Assembly: GCF_025753815.1 (NCBI RefSeq)
Contig: NZ_JAOWRF010000369.1
Location: 1-44,184 of the forward strand
DNA length: 44,184 nucleotides
Reading direction: 5' to 3'
From: Plectonema radiosum NIES-515
GTDB lineage: Bacteria > Cyanobacteriota > Cyanobacteriia > Cyanobacteriales > Nostocaceae
Made by a program: the position numbers and the translations under genes
Notes under the pieces: model-generated
The model's database searches: none
What the model was told of the DNA's origin: nothing
What the model saw: the letters and a program-made list of their open reading frames with translations, nothing else
In this document: positions 16,444 to 25,275 of the stretch, piece by piece
How positions within the stretch are numbered: position 1 is the first letter of the stretch
Layout of the letters: every line of letters begins with the position of its first letter

Positions 16444-18735
16444 CTACACGCGAGGAGGTAAGAAGGCTATTGGATTAACAGCACCCCTGCCTGATGGGTG
16501 AATTTCAAAGTGGCTGTGTGGACCAGTACTAAAGCCTGTGCTGCCCATTAAAGCAATTGTGTCGCCTTGGTGGACTGGTTGACCTGCCTGCACCAGGATT
16601 TTGCTGTTATGACCGTAGCGAGTCATGCTGCCATCGTTATGGCGGATATCGACAACATTGCCGTAGCCACCGTTATTCCAGCCAGCTTTTTCGATTACAC
16701 CGTCAGCCGATGCGTATATTGGTGTGCCTGTACCATTAGCAACGTCAATACCTCTGTGCGGACGTCCCCAACGCTGCCCAAAGCCAGAGGTGAGGACACC
16801 CTTGGCAGGCCAAATATAAGCAGTGGTCATTGTAGACGGAGCGGGTGTATTCTCGTCAATCGTTCTGGGTAAGTATCTATCCACTGCGGCCGTTAAAGGC
16901 GGGAAATCTGGAGAAACTGTTCTTCCCCGCATTGCGCCAAGGGATGTAGAAGCATCAACATTAGCAGGAGGTGTGGCAATTCTCACACTTGGTCTGTTGC
17001 CGCTAGGATTCGACTGACGTGATGTCTGATTAATAAAAAAGAAGTCTGGATTAACTGCGTCGTTGGTGGGTTGAGTCGCACGGAATTGAGGCTGAACAGG
17101 TTGAGCGCTATAGTTAGGTATCGGTCTCGGAACGGGGATCGGCACCGCAACATTATTCACTCTATTAACGGGATTTGACACCGCGAAATTATCTGGTCGA
17201 GAAACAGGAATCTGCACCGCAGCTTCGTTGCTTGGGGATTCTGTAGGTACGACTACGTTACCAGATTGTTGAGCGCGGTATTTCGTCCGTAATCTCTCAA
17301 TTTCGTCTTGTAAGCTACGCAGGCGGGGATTATTATTTTTGGCTCGTGCTACCTCTGGCGGCTTTTTCGCCAGTTGCATTTGATTCAAGCCTTGTGGGAT
17401 TGGGCTGTCACCACCGATGCCATAAGCGGGGGCTGTGGTGAGGTCTGTTGTCGGCTGAATCGCAGTTGCTTGAATCTGGTTGTCAGAAATTACTGCGGTC
17501 GGGATGGTAACACTGCTGTTGTTAGCCGTGAATGATGGCTGTGAAGGCGAGGAAGGGGTTAAACCAGTACTAAGGGGGAATGATGATGGGGTAACAATCT
17601 CAGGGGCACTGCCAGACTGCACAGGAGTAACTGCTGCGACTGTTGGCTTGATGGCAGTACTGCGGTTTTCGGCAAAAGGAACTGTGAGTTTTTGATTGAT
17701 TCGCAGTTCGTTGGGATTGTTGAGATTATTTGCCTTGATTATTTCTGAGACTGAAGTACCGCGATCGCTAGCGATCGCTCCTAATGTGTCTCCAGGCTTA
17801 ACTTCGTAAGCTGTAAGTCCAGATGGGGTGAGGCGTGGGTTTGTCGCGACCGTCGGCGCTGGTACTGGTACGATCGGCGCATTTCTGACGTTTGCCTGCT
17901 TTAACCTGGATACGAGGCTTGCTTGGCTAGCATCAGTAGCATTTTCCGATGGCTGTAGTCCAATTTTATTTGCATTCAGCTGTGGTGTTTTTTCTGCCGC
18001 GATCGTTGGCTGTGCAACCGAGTTTGTTGTTTGTGATAATTTGGTCTCCTCAGACCGCCACTCCGCCAGACTTCTTCTTAAACGGTTCGATTTTTCTTGT
18101 AAACTATTGATTGCAAAGTCTTGCTGTGCCCTCAGTTGAGAATTTACTTCACCACTGTTAGCAATGGATGCCGAAACTACTGTTTGTGGTTGGGCATTCA
18201 ACGATATGCTTTGAGCGCCAGCAATTGCAGTGCGATCGCTTTGGTTGGAAGCATAACTCTTGGGAATGCTTACTTTTTCTGCGACTTGTGGCTGGAAATT
18301 CACCGGCTGTTGGATTGTGGTAGTTGTTCTGGCTACCACAGGTGCAGCAAGTTCCAACTTAGCTTGAAGCCCAGGCACTTGTGAAATTGCTGTTGGTTCC
18401 ACTATCCGAGGACTTCCCAGCACGCTTACTGATGAGGCAGCTTGATATTCCAGTTTTTGCCTGGGTGCAAATTTAACCTCGGTGTTAGGAGCCGCAGGAA
18501 TTGTTGAGGCTGTGTTTTGATTGCCTACAGGATCTGCTGCTTGGGCTTGGTCGCCTTGCCGAGTCACCAGGAGGCTGGTAGCTCCCATTGAAATTGCCAA
18601 ACCAATCATGGCGGCTTTTGTCCGTACCTGGCGGTTAAAGTATGGATTAACCACGTTTAGCTGTTCCGCTGGGGCATCATCACTGGGGGGATTTTCAAGC
18701 ACAGCCTTCACTTTCTCCTTTAATGCTCGTTTCAA
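16444..18735 (-). CDS. Envelope M23 metallopeptidase with LysM domain
   Basis: This 763-residue protein probably cuts peptidoglycan cross-links or regulates septum and cell-wall processing. It has a cytoplasmic N-terminus, a membrane/signal segment (AAMIGLAISMGATSLLV, residues ~42-58), one LysM module (YEVKPGDTLGAIASDRGTSV, ~313-358), long Pro/Ser/Thr-rich spacers and a C-terminal LytM/M23 domain (~643-763). The zinc ligands are visible: H660 and D664 (HRGIDVA) and H742 (HSHFE), with H709 and H740 as further catalytic candidates. The start is TTG at 18733-18735, supported by a perfect AGGAGG six bases upstream; no ATG is so placed. Two CRP-like half-sites lie about 65-105 bases upstream. It could also be called a NlpD/EnvC-type protein. 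The LysM and active catalytic site suggest a real hydrolase. Confidence 0.93.
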   Translation of the reverse strand: MKRALKEKVKAVLENPPSDDAPAEQLNVVNPYFNRQVRTKAAMIGLAISMGATSLLVTRQGDQAQAADPVGNQNTASTIPAAPNTEVKFAPRQKLEYQAASSVSVLGSPRIVEPTAISQVPGLQAKLELAAPVVARTTTTIQQPVNFQPQVAEKVSIPKSYASNQSDRTAIAGAQSISLNAQPQTVVSASIANSGEVNSQLRAQQDFAINSLQEKSNRLRRSLAEWRSEETKLSQTTNSVAQPTIAAEKTPQLNANKIGLQPSENATDASQASLVSRLKQANVRNAPIVPVPAPTVATNPRLTPSGLTAYEVKPGDTLGAIASDRGTSVSEIIKANNLNNPNELRINQKLTVPFAENRSTAIKPTVAAVTPVQSGSAPEIVTPSSFPLSTGLTPSSPSQPSFTANNSSVTIPTAVISDNQIQATAIQPTTDLTTAPAYGIGGDSPIPQGLNQMQLAKKPPEVARAKNNNPRLRSLQDEIERLRTKYRAQQSGNVVVPTESPSNEAAVQIPVSRPDNFAVSNPVNRVNNVAVPIPVPRPIPNYSAQPVQPQFRATQPTNDAVNPDFFFINQTSRQSNPSGNRPSVRIATPPANVDASTSLGAMRGRTVSPDFPPLTAAVDRYLPRTIDENTPAPSTMTTAYIWPAKGVLTSGFGQRWGRPHRGIDVANGTGTPIYASADGVIEKAGWNNGGYGNVVDIRHNDGSMTRYGHNSKILVQAGQPVHQGDTIALMGSTGFSTGPHSHFEIHPSGRGAVNPIAFLPPRV

Positions 18736-18741
18736 AGACGA

Positions 18742-18747
18742 CCTCCT
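18742..18747 (-). promoter_or_regulatory. AGGAGG ribosome-binding site deciding a TTG start
   Basis: A full Shine-Dalgarno hexamer lies six bases before the TTG of the LysM/M23 gene, which fixes that unusual start codon. Confidence 0.85.
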
Positions 18748-18799
18748 ATGATCTACTAGCGCTTAACTGACCTCGATCTTTAATTCGGATATTAGTCAA

Positions 18800-18837
18800 T
18801 GATCTAGATCACATTGAACCATAGATCGAGATCACAC
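18800..18837. promoter_or_regulatory. Pair of CRP-like motifs (AGATCACA) 23 bp apart
   Basis: TGATCTAGATCACATT (18800-18815) is close to the CRP/SyCRP consensus TGTGA-N6-TCACA: the right half is exact, the left half is incomplete. A second copy, AGATCGAGATCACAC (18823-18837), lies one 23-bp step on, again with an exact TCACA half. Both sit upstream of the minus-strand M23 gene. Binding by a cAMP receptor protein is inference. Confidence 0.4.
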
Positions 18838-19686
18838 TCACCAGAGATCCTTACGCAAGATTATCTTGCTTCTCTGATTTAGACAAGTTCATTTCACGAT
18901 TGCAAAATTTAAATTTTTCATTTTCAAGTTGCTGTGCTTACTTGTCCGTTCGACTGCTCTAAACCTGGGAATATATGCTTTTATCTCGTTCTCTAATGTC
19001 TATCTTGCTTTCATTCGCGCTTTCTCGACAAATAAAAATTTGCGCTCGATCGCCAGATACTTAGCTAAGACTTCAAACAAAAGCGATGCCCCCTACTGTA
19101 GATATCTTCTAGACTTATGCACCCAATCCGCCTTCCCAAGACGAGACTTTACGTTGATTCTTCCCTAAAATACAACCGTATAAACTCGCACACCGTTTTT
19201 TGCTGTTCAAATATCAACTTTTTGGCAAAAATGGCTCAAATGCTTTAAGAGACAAGCTCCCATTGATTTTGTTCCCCAAAAAACATCACTTCAAATTCAT
19301 GAAAAACTATCATTCAGCTCGGACACCCGCTCCAACTTTATATACAAATTTCTTATATAAGCCAACCCAAAGTTGTAAGTGTTTCTCACTATAAGTTGTG
19401 AACAAATATTTTAAAAGTATACTATTTAACATTGTTGTTTAAGAAAAACAAGAATTTTTCTTTGAAATGGGGACCGGGGATGGGAAATGGGGAAGAAGTT
19501 TTTCCAGTCCCTTGCCCCTTGTATGAATACCAATACATATCTTCTCTGTTTTCCCAGTTCATAGTCCCCAGTCCCCAATGCCTAGTCCCGACTTTAATGT
19601 ATTTCAAATAATACTTGTCATCCCACTTCAAGTATGTTCGCAAAGACTAACAAGGCGAACATACTTCATCCTTTTTTTGGTCGGAC

Positions 19687-20148
19687 TTACTGTAAATAGC
19701 CCAACTGACGACGGGCTTCAAATAGGCTCACGGCAACACTTACTGAAAGATTCAAACTGCGAACATTCTTCTGGGACATAGGAATATGCAAAGTGGCATC
19801 GCAAGTAGACAAAACTGTTGGTGGTAAGCCAGTAGTTTCACTACCAAATAGCAGCCAGTCGGAAGCTTGAAACTGAAAGTTTGCATAATTAAAACTACCT
19901 AACACGCTAAAGCCCAACAAGGAGCCACCACGCTGCTGATGTACAACTTGAAACGCTTCTAGGGATTCGTGACAGTGCAGTTTCACATAGGGCCAGTAAT
20001 CTAAACCTGCCCTTTTTAAATAGCGATCGCTAATTTCAAAGCCCAAAGGGCCAACCAAATGTAATTCTGTACCCGTAGCTGCACAAGTACGAGCAATATT
20101 ACCTGTGTTGGGAGGAATTTGCGGATTAACTAAAACTACCTGAGGCAT
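19687..20148 (-). CDS. trmL: tRNA (cytidine(34)-2'-O)-methyltransferase
   Basis: This 153-residue minimal SpoU/TrmD-fold (SPOUT) enzyme methylates the 2'-OH of the wobble nucleotide of tRNA-Leu using SAM. The three SPOUT motifs are all present: NTGNIARTCAATG (N14-G26, with R20), LLFGSETTGLP (G102-P109) and VRSLNLSVSVAVSLFEARRQ in the knot region (N133). The length matches TrmL (about 155 residues), shorter than TrmH. ATG start at 20148. It is monocistronic; the next gene on this strand is 260 bases upstream. No anomaly was seen. Confidence 0.92.
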   Translation of the reverse strand: MPQVVLVNPQIPPNTGNIARTCAATGTELHLVGPLGFEISDRYLKRAGLDYWPYVKLHCHESLEAFQVVHQQRGGSLLGFSVLGSFNYANFQFQASDWLLFGSETTGLPPTVLSTCDATLHIPMSQKNVRSLNLSVSVAVSLFEARRQLGYLQ

Positions 20149-20279
20149 TTGCTAGTGGATAAATGTATACAAACAATGTATCAAAACAGTCATTTTTACG
20201 TATAGAACCTATCTATATATAATTTTTATTAATCTTTTTCAATAAATATCAATGATTAGATATTTAAAACAAAGCAATA

Positions 20280-20311
20280 ATACTCCCAGAGCAATATCTG
20301 GGAGTATTTTT
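20280..20311. terminator. Strong stem-loop after gshA
   Basis: An 11-bp perfect stem, ATACTCCCAGA / TCTGGGAGTAT, with loop GCAATA. On the plus strand TTTT follows; on the minus strand the T-rich TATTGCTTTGTTTT follows. It lies ~100 bases past the gshA stop and most likely ends that minus-strand transcript before trmL. Confidence 0.75.
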
Positions 20312-20408
20312 GGCTTTTATGAAGAAAGATTAAATTTTCTGTAAAGAAACTGACTTTTTATTTTCAGACCAGCAATTGATCATTTACGTCCACACAGAGG
20401 GTGCAATC

Positions 20409-21548
20409 TTAACCCACTAAGGAGGAACACAATTTGTTTTCTAGTTCAATTTCTCGTTCTTGCGTGGCACGAATAGCCTGGGTAATGACGCAAGTCGGAT
20501 CAAAACCTACAGAATGGAGTTGCAGCCACTGTTGAGCCTCATTGCCTTCGCGGAGTATTTTGTGTAAAGGTGAAAGGAAACAGCCAAAGCCATGACGTTT
20601 GGCGATCGCCGAAACTTCATTACTTAATTCGGCAATCCAATCTCTGGCAAGAATGCTTCTGCCATCAAGCCAGTGTATTAGTTGAGCATCGAGGCTACCA
20701 GACGCTGCTGCTGCTTCGTTGCTTGCTGTGAGGGTTATCAGTTCTACGTCGGAGAAGTTGCTTTGGGTAAGCGGATCGAGATGCGGATTCTCTATTATCT
20801 GTAATATCCGCGCTTCGAGCAAGGCGGTAATTGCCAGTAAAGCGATGGGATCTGTTACTAAGTCGCAAATTCGCAGTTCTAAGCGATTTAAATCGTAAGG
20901 ACGGCGATCGCCATTCGGTCGTACCGATACCCACAAATGACGAACATTTTGCATTTTACCTGCTGCCAGTTGATTTTCCACCCATTCAATATGATGAGCG
21001 TGGCTGGCAAATAACGGCACATTAGCAGGTGTTTGGGGAAATAAGCCCCAACGGGTGGAGTGATACCCGGTTGCCTTGCCATCGATAAACGGAGACGAAG
21101 CACTTAAAGCTAAATATAAAGGCGCTTCTAAACGTATAATTCGACATGCCCGCATTAATAATTCCGGGTCGCTAATGCCGACATTGATGTGAACGCTAGC
21201 GGTGACGACTTTGGTTCCGTAGGTTTGCTCAATGTAATCGTGATATGGATTACTGGGGTCAGAACGATAAAAGCGATCGCTGCCACTCAAAGATAAAGTG
21301 CTTCCGGGAATCAGTGTGTAATTGCCCAATTGTTTCAGGTAATTACGCAGTTGCAGTCTGGGACGCAACAAAGCGCATAATAACTGCTCATATTTGTGTA
21401 ATGGTGCGGTTATGTATTCCACGTTCCGACTATCTGGCTCCCGCACAAATCCATCTAAAGATGCCACAATTTTATCGGAGAGTCCGACAATTTCTCCTTG
21501 AGGCGTGCCTGTGTACATCTCAATCTCAAAGCCTTTTGATAGCACCAC
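20409..21548 (-). CDS. gshA: Glutamate-cysteine ligase (cyanobacterial type)
   Basis: GshA makes gamma-glutamylcysteine from Glu, Cys and ATP, the first step of glutathione synthesis. The 379-residue protein is of the cyanobacterial/GCS2-like kind: GFEIEMYTGTPQGEIVGLSD at the N-terminus, REPDSRNVEYITAPLHKYEQ, LIPGSTLSLSGSDRF, VVTASVHINVGI and PYDLNRLELRICD are family blocks. The start is GTG at 21546-21548, supported by GAGGAG about eight bases upstream. There is no gshB next to it, as is usual in cyanobacteria. A strong stem-loop follows the gene. There is no sign of damage. Confidence 0.88.
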   Translation of the reverse strand: MVLSKGFEIEMYTGTPQGEIVGLSDKIVASLDGFVREPDSRNVEYITAPLHKYEQLLCALLRPRLQLRNYLKQLGNYTLIPGSTLSLSGSDRFYRSDPSNPYHDYIEQTYGTKVVTASVHINVGISDPELLMRACRIIRLEAPLYLALSASSPFIDGKATGYHSTRWGLFPQTPANVPLFASHAHHIEWVENQLAAGKMQNVRHLWVSVRPNGDRRPYDLNRLELRICDLVTDPIALLAITALLEARILQIIENPHLDPLTQSNFSDVELITLTASNEAAAASGSLDAQLIHWLDGRSILARDWIAELSNEVSAIAKRHGFGCFLSPLHKILREGNEAQQWLQLHSVGFDPTCVITQAIRATQEREIELENKLCSSLVG

Positions 21549-21757
21549 TTTACTTCTCCTCGCCTCTTGTCGCTTATAAATTGTATCGAATTAGACGATT
21601 TTTTGCTGGGACGTGATATTTGGGGACTGGGGAAGAAATAGCATTCATGTCTGTTGCTAATCCCTAAACTTCAGTCCCTAATTAAGAATCATGTAAAAAT
21701 AAATCAAAAACATCTAGGCTTCGGTAGACATGTAAATATTTATATCTCCTCCTCTTG

Positions 21758-22675
21758 TTAGAGGCGATACTGCTGATAAATCTGACTAGCAGCGCGATGC
21801 ACTAAAGAGTGACGCCAGACAAGGGACTTCATATCATCCGCATAACCACCACCGATAACGCAGGCTACGGGATAACCAGCAGCTACACAAGTACTCAAAA
21901 CCTGCATTTCCCGGCGGAAAATGCCAGTGTCGGTTAAAGCTAATTTTCCCAAGCGATCGCCTACATGGGGATCGACACCAGCATCGTATAAAATCAAATC
22001 TGGCTTGACTTCTGACAATAAATCTGGTAGGTAATTTGCTAAGGTTTGTAAATAAGCATCATCTTCCATTCCAGTTGGTAAGGCAACATCAAGATCGCTT
22101 TTTTGCTTAGTACCGGGAAAGTTGACTTCGCAGTGCATCGAGAAAGTAAAAACACTGTCGTCGTCTTGAAAAATAAAAGCGGTGCCGTCACCTTGATGGA
22201 CATCTAAATCGACAATCAGGATTTTTTTCGCAAGTTTGAGTTTCTGAAGGACACGACAGGCGATCGCTAAATCATTGAAAATACAAAAACCAGAACCATA
22301 ACTAGGAAAAGCATGATGAGTACCACCAGCAGTATTACACGCCAAACCTTGAGTTAGTGCGAGTTTAGCCGTAAGTATCGTACCACCTACCGCCACACAA
22401 GTCCGATTTACCAGCGCCGGACTCCAAGGTAAACCAATACGCCGTTGCGCTTTTGGGTCTAGCGTTCCGTTACAGTAAGCTTGAACGTATTCACGGGTGT
22501 GAACTAACTCGATCAACTCAGAGTGCGGATATTCAGGGATGTAAAATTGTTGTAATTCTGCCACACCGTCAGCTAACAGCAGTTCGTATAATTGCCGGAA
22601 CTTTAACATCGGAAAGCGATGTCCTTCAGGCAGTGGTGCAACATAATCTGGGTGATAAATAATTGGCAAGTCCAT
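21758..22675 (-). CDS. Histone deacetylase-fold deacetylase
   Basis: This is a 305-residue member of the arginase/HDAC superfamily (bacterial acetoin-utilisation/HDAC-like). Zn-dependent active-site elements are in place: GGTHHAFP (H120/H121), FNDLA, VDLDVHQGDGT (Zn ligands D158 and H160), DAGVDPH (third Zn ligand D235) and GGGYADD (Y278, transition-state tyrosine). Bacterial members remove acetyl groups from lysines or from small amines such as polyamines; the substrate here cannot be told. ATG start at 22675. It is a single gene, divergent from the MscS channel. The full length and all ligands suggest activity. Confidence 0.9.
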   Translation of the reverse strand: MDLPIIYHPDYVAPLPEGHRFPMLKFRQLYELLLADGVAELQQFYIPEYPHSELIELVHTREYVQAYCNGTLDPKAQRRIGLPWSPALVNRTCVAVGGTILTAKLALTQGLACNTAGGTHHAFPSYGSGFCIFNDLAIACRVLQKLKLAKKILIVDLDVHQGDGTAFIFQDDDSVFTFSMHCEVNFPGTKQKSDLDVALPTGMEDDAYLQTLANYLPDLLSEVKPDLILYDAGVDPHVGDRLGKLALTDTGIFRREMQVLSTCVAAGYPVACVIGGGYADDMKSLVWRHSLVHRAASQIYQQYRL

Positions 22676-22917
22676 ATAATTAATTTTGAATTTGAACTGC
22701 CAATACGCATTCGTACACGAATAAATTTTACCGTAAAATCTTGTTTAACAGCCATGTTTTTGCTTAGTAACGGTAATTTCGGATATAAGATTGCCCAATT
22801 GTTGTTTAAATTCAAACTAAATAAAGGAAAATAGCGCAATACACAATTATTAAATCGTCAATGAAAACGTTCAATCAACAAAAATTTGGCTTTTAAATTT
22901 TTAATTTGGAGTTGCTT

Positions 22918-23967
22918 ATGATAGTGCAATGGCTTATACCGCTTGCATTTATTCTAGCTGGCTTAATAGCTGGAGTAATTGGCGAACAAGTTGTGTTTAT
23001 AAAATTAAAAAATTTTTTTGCCATCAAAAAAATTCCCGGAAATACCATCATATTTAATTCTCTGCACCGCATGACCTTTATTTGGTTTATGCTTGCGGGC
23101 TTTTTCGGTGCAGTTATTAGTTTTCCTTTCAAATCAAATGACGTTAATGACTTATTAAAAAGAGTTATTATTATTCTTTTTATATATTCAGTCACTTTAG
23201 TCTTTGCTAGATTAACTGGAGGTTTCGTTAAGTTATATACTCGTAAAACCGAAGGAGTTTCCGCGTCATTAATTTCTAATGTTGCTAAAATAGCCGTTTT
23301 AATTTTGGGAACATTAATTTTGCTGCAAACTGTGGGTGTAGAAGTTACACCGATAGTCACAACTTTAGGAATTAGTGGTTTAGCAGTTGGTTTAGCACTT
23401 AAAGATACACTTGAAAATATATTTTCGGGATTTTATCTAATTTTTTCTAAGCAAGTTAGAACGGGAGATTATGTAAAATTAGAAGATAAACATGAAGGAT
23501 ATGTAACAGATATAACCTGGCGAAATACAACGATCAAAGAGCTTTCTAATAATGTCATAGTTGTGCCTAATTCTAAACTGGCTTCCACAATTTTTACCAA
23601 TTATCATTTACCAGTTAAAGAAATCTCATTAACAATTAATGTGGGTGTAGATTACCAAAGCGATTTAGAACAAGTTGAAAAAGTGACCATTGAGATAGCT
23701 AAAGAGGTAATGAGAGAGGTTTCACCTGAATTAATGGTGAATGAACCGTTTATGAGATTTCATACTTTTGGAGATTTTAGTATTGATTTTACCGTATATA
23801 TACGGGTGAACGAATTTTTTGACCTCCGTATTGCTAAACACAAATTTATTAAAAAACTACATAAAAGGTATCAACAAGAAGGTATTAAAATTCCTTTTCC
23901 AGTCAGAGAAGTTTATAGACAACGTAATCAATCAAAAAATGGCAATAAAGTGTTAATAGCGGATTGA
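22918..23967 (+). CDS. MscS family mechanosensitive ion channel
   Basis: This 349-residue protein has four hydrophobic segments (about residues 5-24, 52-70, 82-100 and 119-150) followed by the conserved MscS pore helix and beta domain: GISGLAVGLALKDTLENIFS, GDYVKLEDKHEGYVTDITWR, NNVIVVPNSKLASTIFTNYH. It would open under membrane tension and protect from osmotic downshock. The frame is open to a TTG at 22906, but the ATG at 22918 has GGAG seven bases before it and is the better start. Its stop codon touches the repeat at 23964-24001. AT-rich like its surroundings, with no sign of damage. Confidence 0.9.
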   Translation: MIVQWLIPLAFILAGLIAGVIGEQVVFIKLKNFFAIKKIPGNTIIFNSLHRMTFIWFMLAGFFGAVISFPFKSNDVNDLLKRVIIILFIYSVTLVFARLTGGFVKLYTRKTEGVSASLISNVAKIAVLILGTLILLQTVGVEVTPIVTTLGISGLAVGLALKDTLENIFSGFYLIFSKQVRTGDYVKLEDKHEGYVTDITWRNTTIKELSNNVIVVPNSKLASTIFTNYHLPVKEISLTINVGVDYQSDLEQVEKVTIEIAKEVMREVSPELMVNEPFMRFHTFGDFSIDFTVYIRVNEFFDLRIAKHKFIKKLHKRYQQEGIKIPFPVREVYRQRNQSKNGNKVLIAD

Positions 23968-24001
23968 CACTCCCCTGTCGTCATGCTGGGGATTCTTGGT
24001 T
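23964..24001. repeat. Possible relic of an IS200/IS605-type end
   Basis: TGACACTCCCC...GGGGATTCTTGG, with a short CCCC/GGGG stem, resembles the hairpin ends seen next to tnpB genes in cyanobacteria. No transposase gene adjoins it, so it would be a solo end left after loss. The recognition is from memory of the pattern, not from a search. Confidence 0.4.
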
Positions 24002-24006
24002 CAATA

Positions 24007-24129
24007 TTATAAGCCAATACCGTTGGTGTTAAGCCGAAAATACGAGGGTAGAGACTTCGGACGATCGCGTCTCTACAGGTCTAAAATCAGTACCGAAAAT
24101 CCTTAACACGCCTACGTATTGGATTATAA
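24007..24129. repeat. MITE-like element with ~27-bp imperfect terminal inverted repeats
   Basis: Left arm 24007-24033 (TTATAAGCCAATACCGTTGG...) and right arm 24102-24129 are imperfect reverse complements. Between them lies an inner GTAGAGAC/GTCTCTAC pair (24048-24055 and 24069-24076) with a HIP1-like core. About 123 bp, with no coding capacity. Confidence 0.6.
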
Positions 24130-24180
24130 GCAATTCAATACTTTTAGGTAGAGATAAAGAGCAAAAATTCAATTAAACTA

Positions 24181-24221
24181 AAAAAAAGGTAAAAGGTAAT
24201 AAATTTTACCGTTTACCTTTT
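24181..24221 (-). terminator. Rho-independent terminator of the broken gene at 24263-24840
   Basis: A long stem (AAAAGGTAA-AA-GGTAA with TTACC-GT-TTACCTTTT) is followed on the minus strand by a run of T residues, 42 bases past the stop of the decayed gene. Its presence shows that the broken frame was once a normal transcription unit. Confidence 0.75.
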
Positions 24222-24262
24222 GTCTTTGTCTTGTCAACCTCTACGACAAACGAGATGTCGTA

Positions 24263-24840
24263 TTACTTTTTACCGCTTGGAGTTCGTCCACCTTCATCGT
24301 TTCTACCACCATGCGGATGAGAATTACCTGGGTTGCAGCCCTCAGCACCATTACCTATTCCTTGGTTACAATGTTGACGAGGTTTTTTACCTTGTGCCTC
24401 AACTGCGAAGCGCTGCTGAACTTGCGCTTGTTCTTTTTGTCCCACAGCATACTGCGAGGATATATCTGCAACATCACCTTGATTATTCACTTGGGTGAAA
24501 TAATCGTAAGTAGTAGTACCCGCGTCAATCGTGTTTTCCATGTCTGCGTCAACACTATAGACAGTGCGAACGACTTTGTATTCTGTTGGGTTTGACGACA
24601 AAATCAGGTTAAGCGTTGTGTTTGCCGATAAAGCTTCAAATTCGCTCTAGTGAAGAAAGCGGTTTTGAATATCATACAAGCGTATAACAATGCGATCGCC
24701 TGCTTTGAATCCTTTCACAAATTTTGCCTTTTGTTTAATCTTGCAGCTACATAAGCCATTGGTTAAGTCATTGCCACGTAAGCAGCAGCAAAAAAAACTT
24801 TGGCAAAATCAGTTAAGTAACTATGATTTTTGTTTATCAT
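24263..24840 (-). pseudogene. Broken gene for an unknown protein (in-frame TAG plus frameshift)
   Basis: Reading from an ATG at 24838-24840, after a TGAG-containing leader, gives MINKNHSYLTDFAKVFFAAA in one frame, then a shift near 24760-24790 into a frame giving NGLCSCKIKQKAKFVKGFKA, GDRIVIRLYDIQNRFLH, a TAG at 24647-24649, and in the same frame SEFEALSANTTLNLILSSNP and onward to KK-stop at 24263. The C-terminus is Gly/Asn/His rich (GNGAEGCNPGNSHPHGGRND), a motif seen in assorted cyanobacterial surface and hypothetical proteins. The 24263-24601 part alone is open and has a TTG, but it is the tail of the larger frame. It has its own terminator at 24181-24221. Function unknown. A suppressed or recoded TAG is a less likely reading. 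Confidence 0.65.
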
Positions 24841-24991
24841 CTCACAACCTCACCAACCGGGTAGAAAGTTTAATGGGAAGAAATCTTCCCTCAGCTATTA
24901 ATCCCGTAGCAGGTGAGAAACTAACATTAAAAAAAATACTTTAGGAAACTTAACATTTGTAGTGAGCGGTTTACCGCTCATATCTTCAGTT

Positions 24992-25206
24992 TTAATGTCT
25001 AACTTCTTCCACAGTTAAACTAAAAGCAGCTGCAATCTGTTCCACACTCAACCCCAATTCCAACAACCATCGTTTGGCTAAATTACTTGATATTTGCCCT
25101 CAACCAAACGCTAACCCTTGAGTCGTGGTGTCAGGTAATCCCCAGTCGGGTCGTACTGAAAGTATTCTTGCACGCCCAGAGCCGTATACTTCAGAGGTTT
25201 TTCGGT
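24992..25206 (-). pseudogene. Debris of a Uma2-like and an Rpn-like gene beside the IS
   Basis: On the minus strand from 25206 one frame reads EKPLKYTALGVQEYFQYDPT then GDYLTPRLKG-stop-RLVEGKYQVI-stop, the pattern of Uma2 (DUF820, PD-(D/E)XK-like) proteins. A second frame from ~25098 to the stop at 24992 reads NLAKRWLLELGLSVEQIAAA then FSLTVEEVRH, typical of the C-terminus of Rpn/DUF4351-type transposase-like nucleases. Stops and frame changes make both dead. The Uma2 reading begins just outside the IS200/IS605 right end, and no Uma2 5' part is seen beyond the other IS end. Confidence 0.6.
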
Positions 25207-25223
25207 TGGGACTGAATGAACTA

Positions 25224-25252
25224 CCTCTAGCTGGCTTCGCCTGAGCTAGAGG
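25224..25252. repeat. Right-end hairpin of the IS200/IS605 element
   Basis: CCTCTAGCT and AGCTAGAGG form a 9-bp stem just past the tnpB stop. In this family the end hairpin is the TnpA recognition site, and on the tnpB side it overlaps the 3' end of the omega/reRNA. Confidence 0.7.
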
Positions 25253-25275
25253 TTTCTACATCCTCTAACTTCTTT

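Larger units (their letters stand above)
18736..19686. other. Long non-coding stretch upstream of the M23 gene
   Basis: In 951 bases the supported features are the AGGAGG ribosome-binding site of the M23 gene (18742-18747, minus strand) and the CRP-like motif pair (18800-18837). Near 19469-19600 there are CCCCAGT/CCCCAAT-type words of the heptamer repeat class. Open frames here (for example 18929-19168) lack protein-like composition. Confidence 0.55.

Noticed and set aside
18929-19168. 79-residue open frame on the plus strand
   Set aside because: Composition is not protein-like and no ribosome-binding site is seen; the region is better read as an intergenic stretch.
24690-24944. 84-residue plus-strand open frame
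   Set aside because: It lies partly opposite the decayed minus-strand gene whose reading and terminator are better supported.
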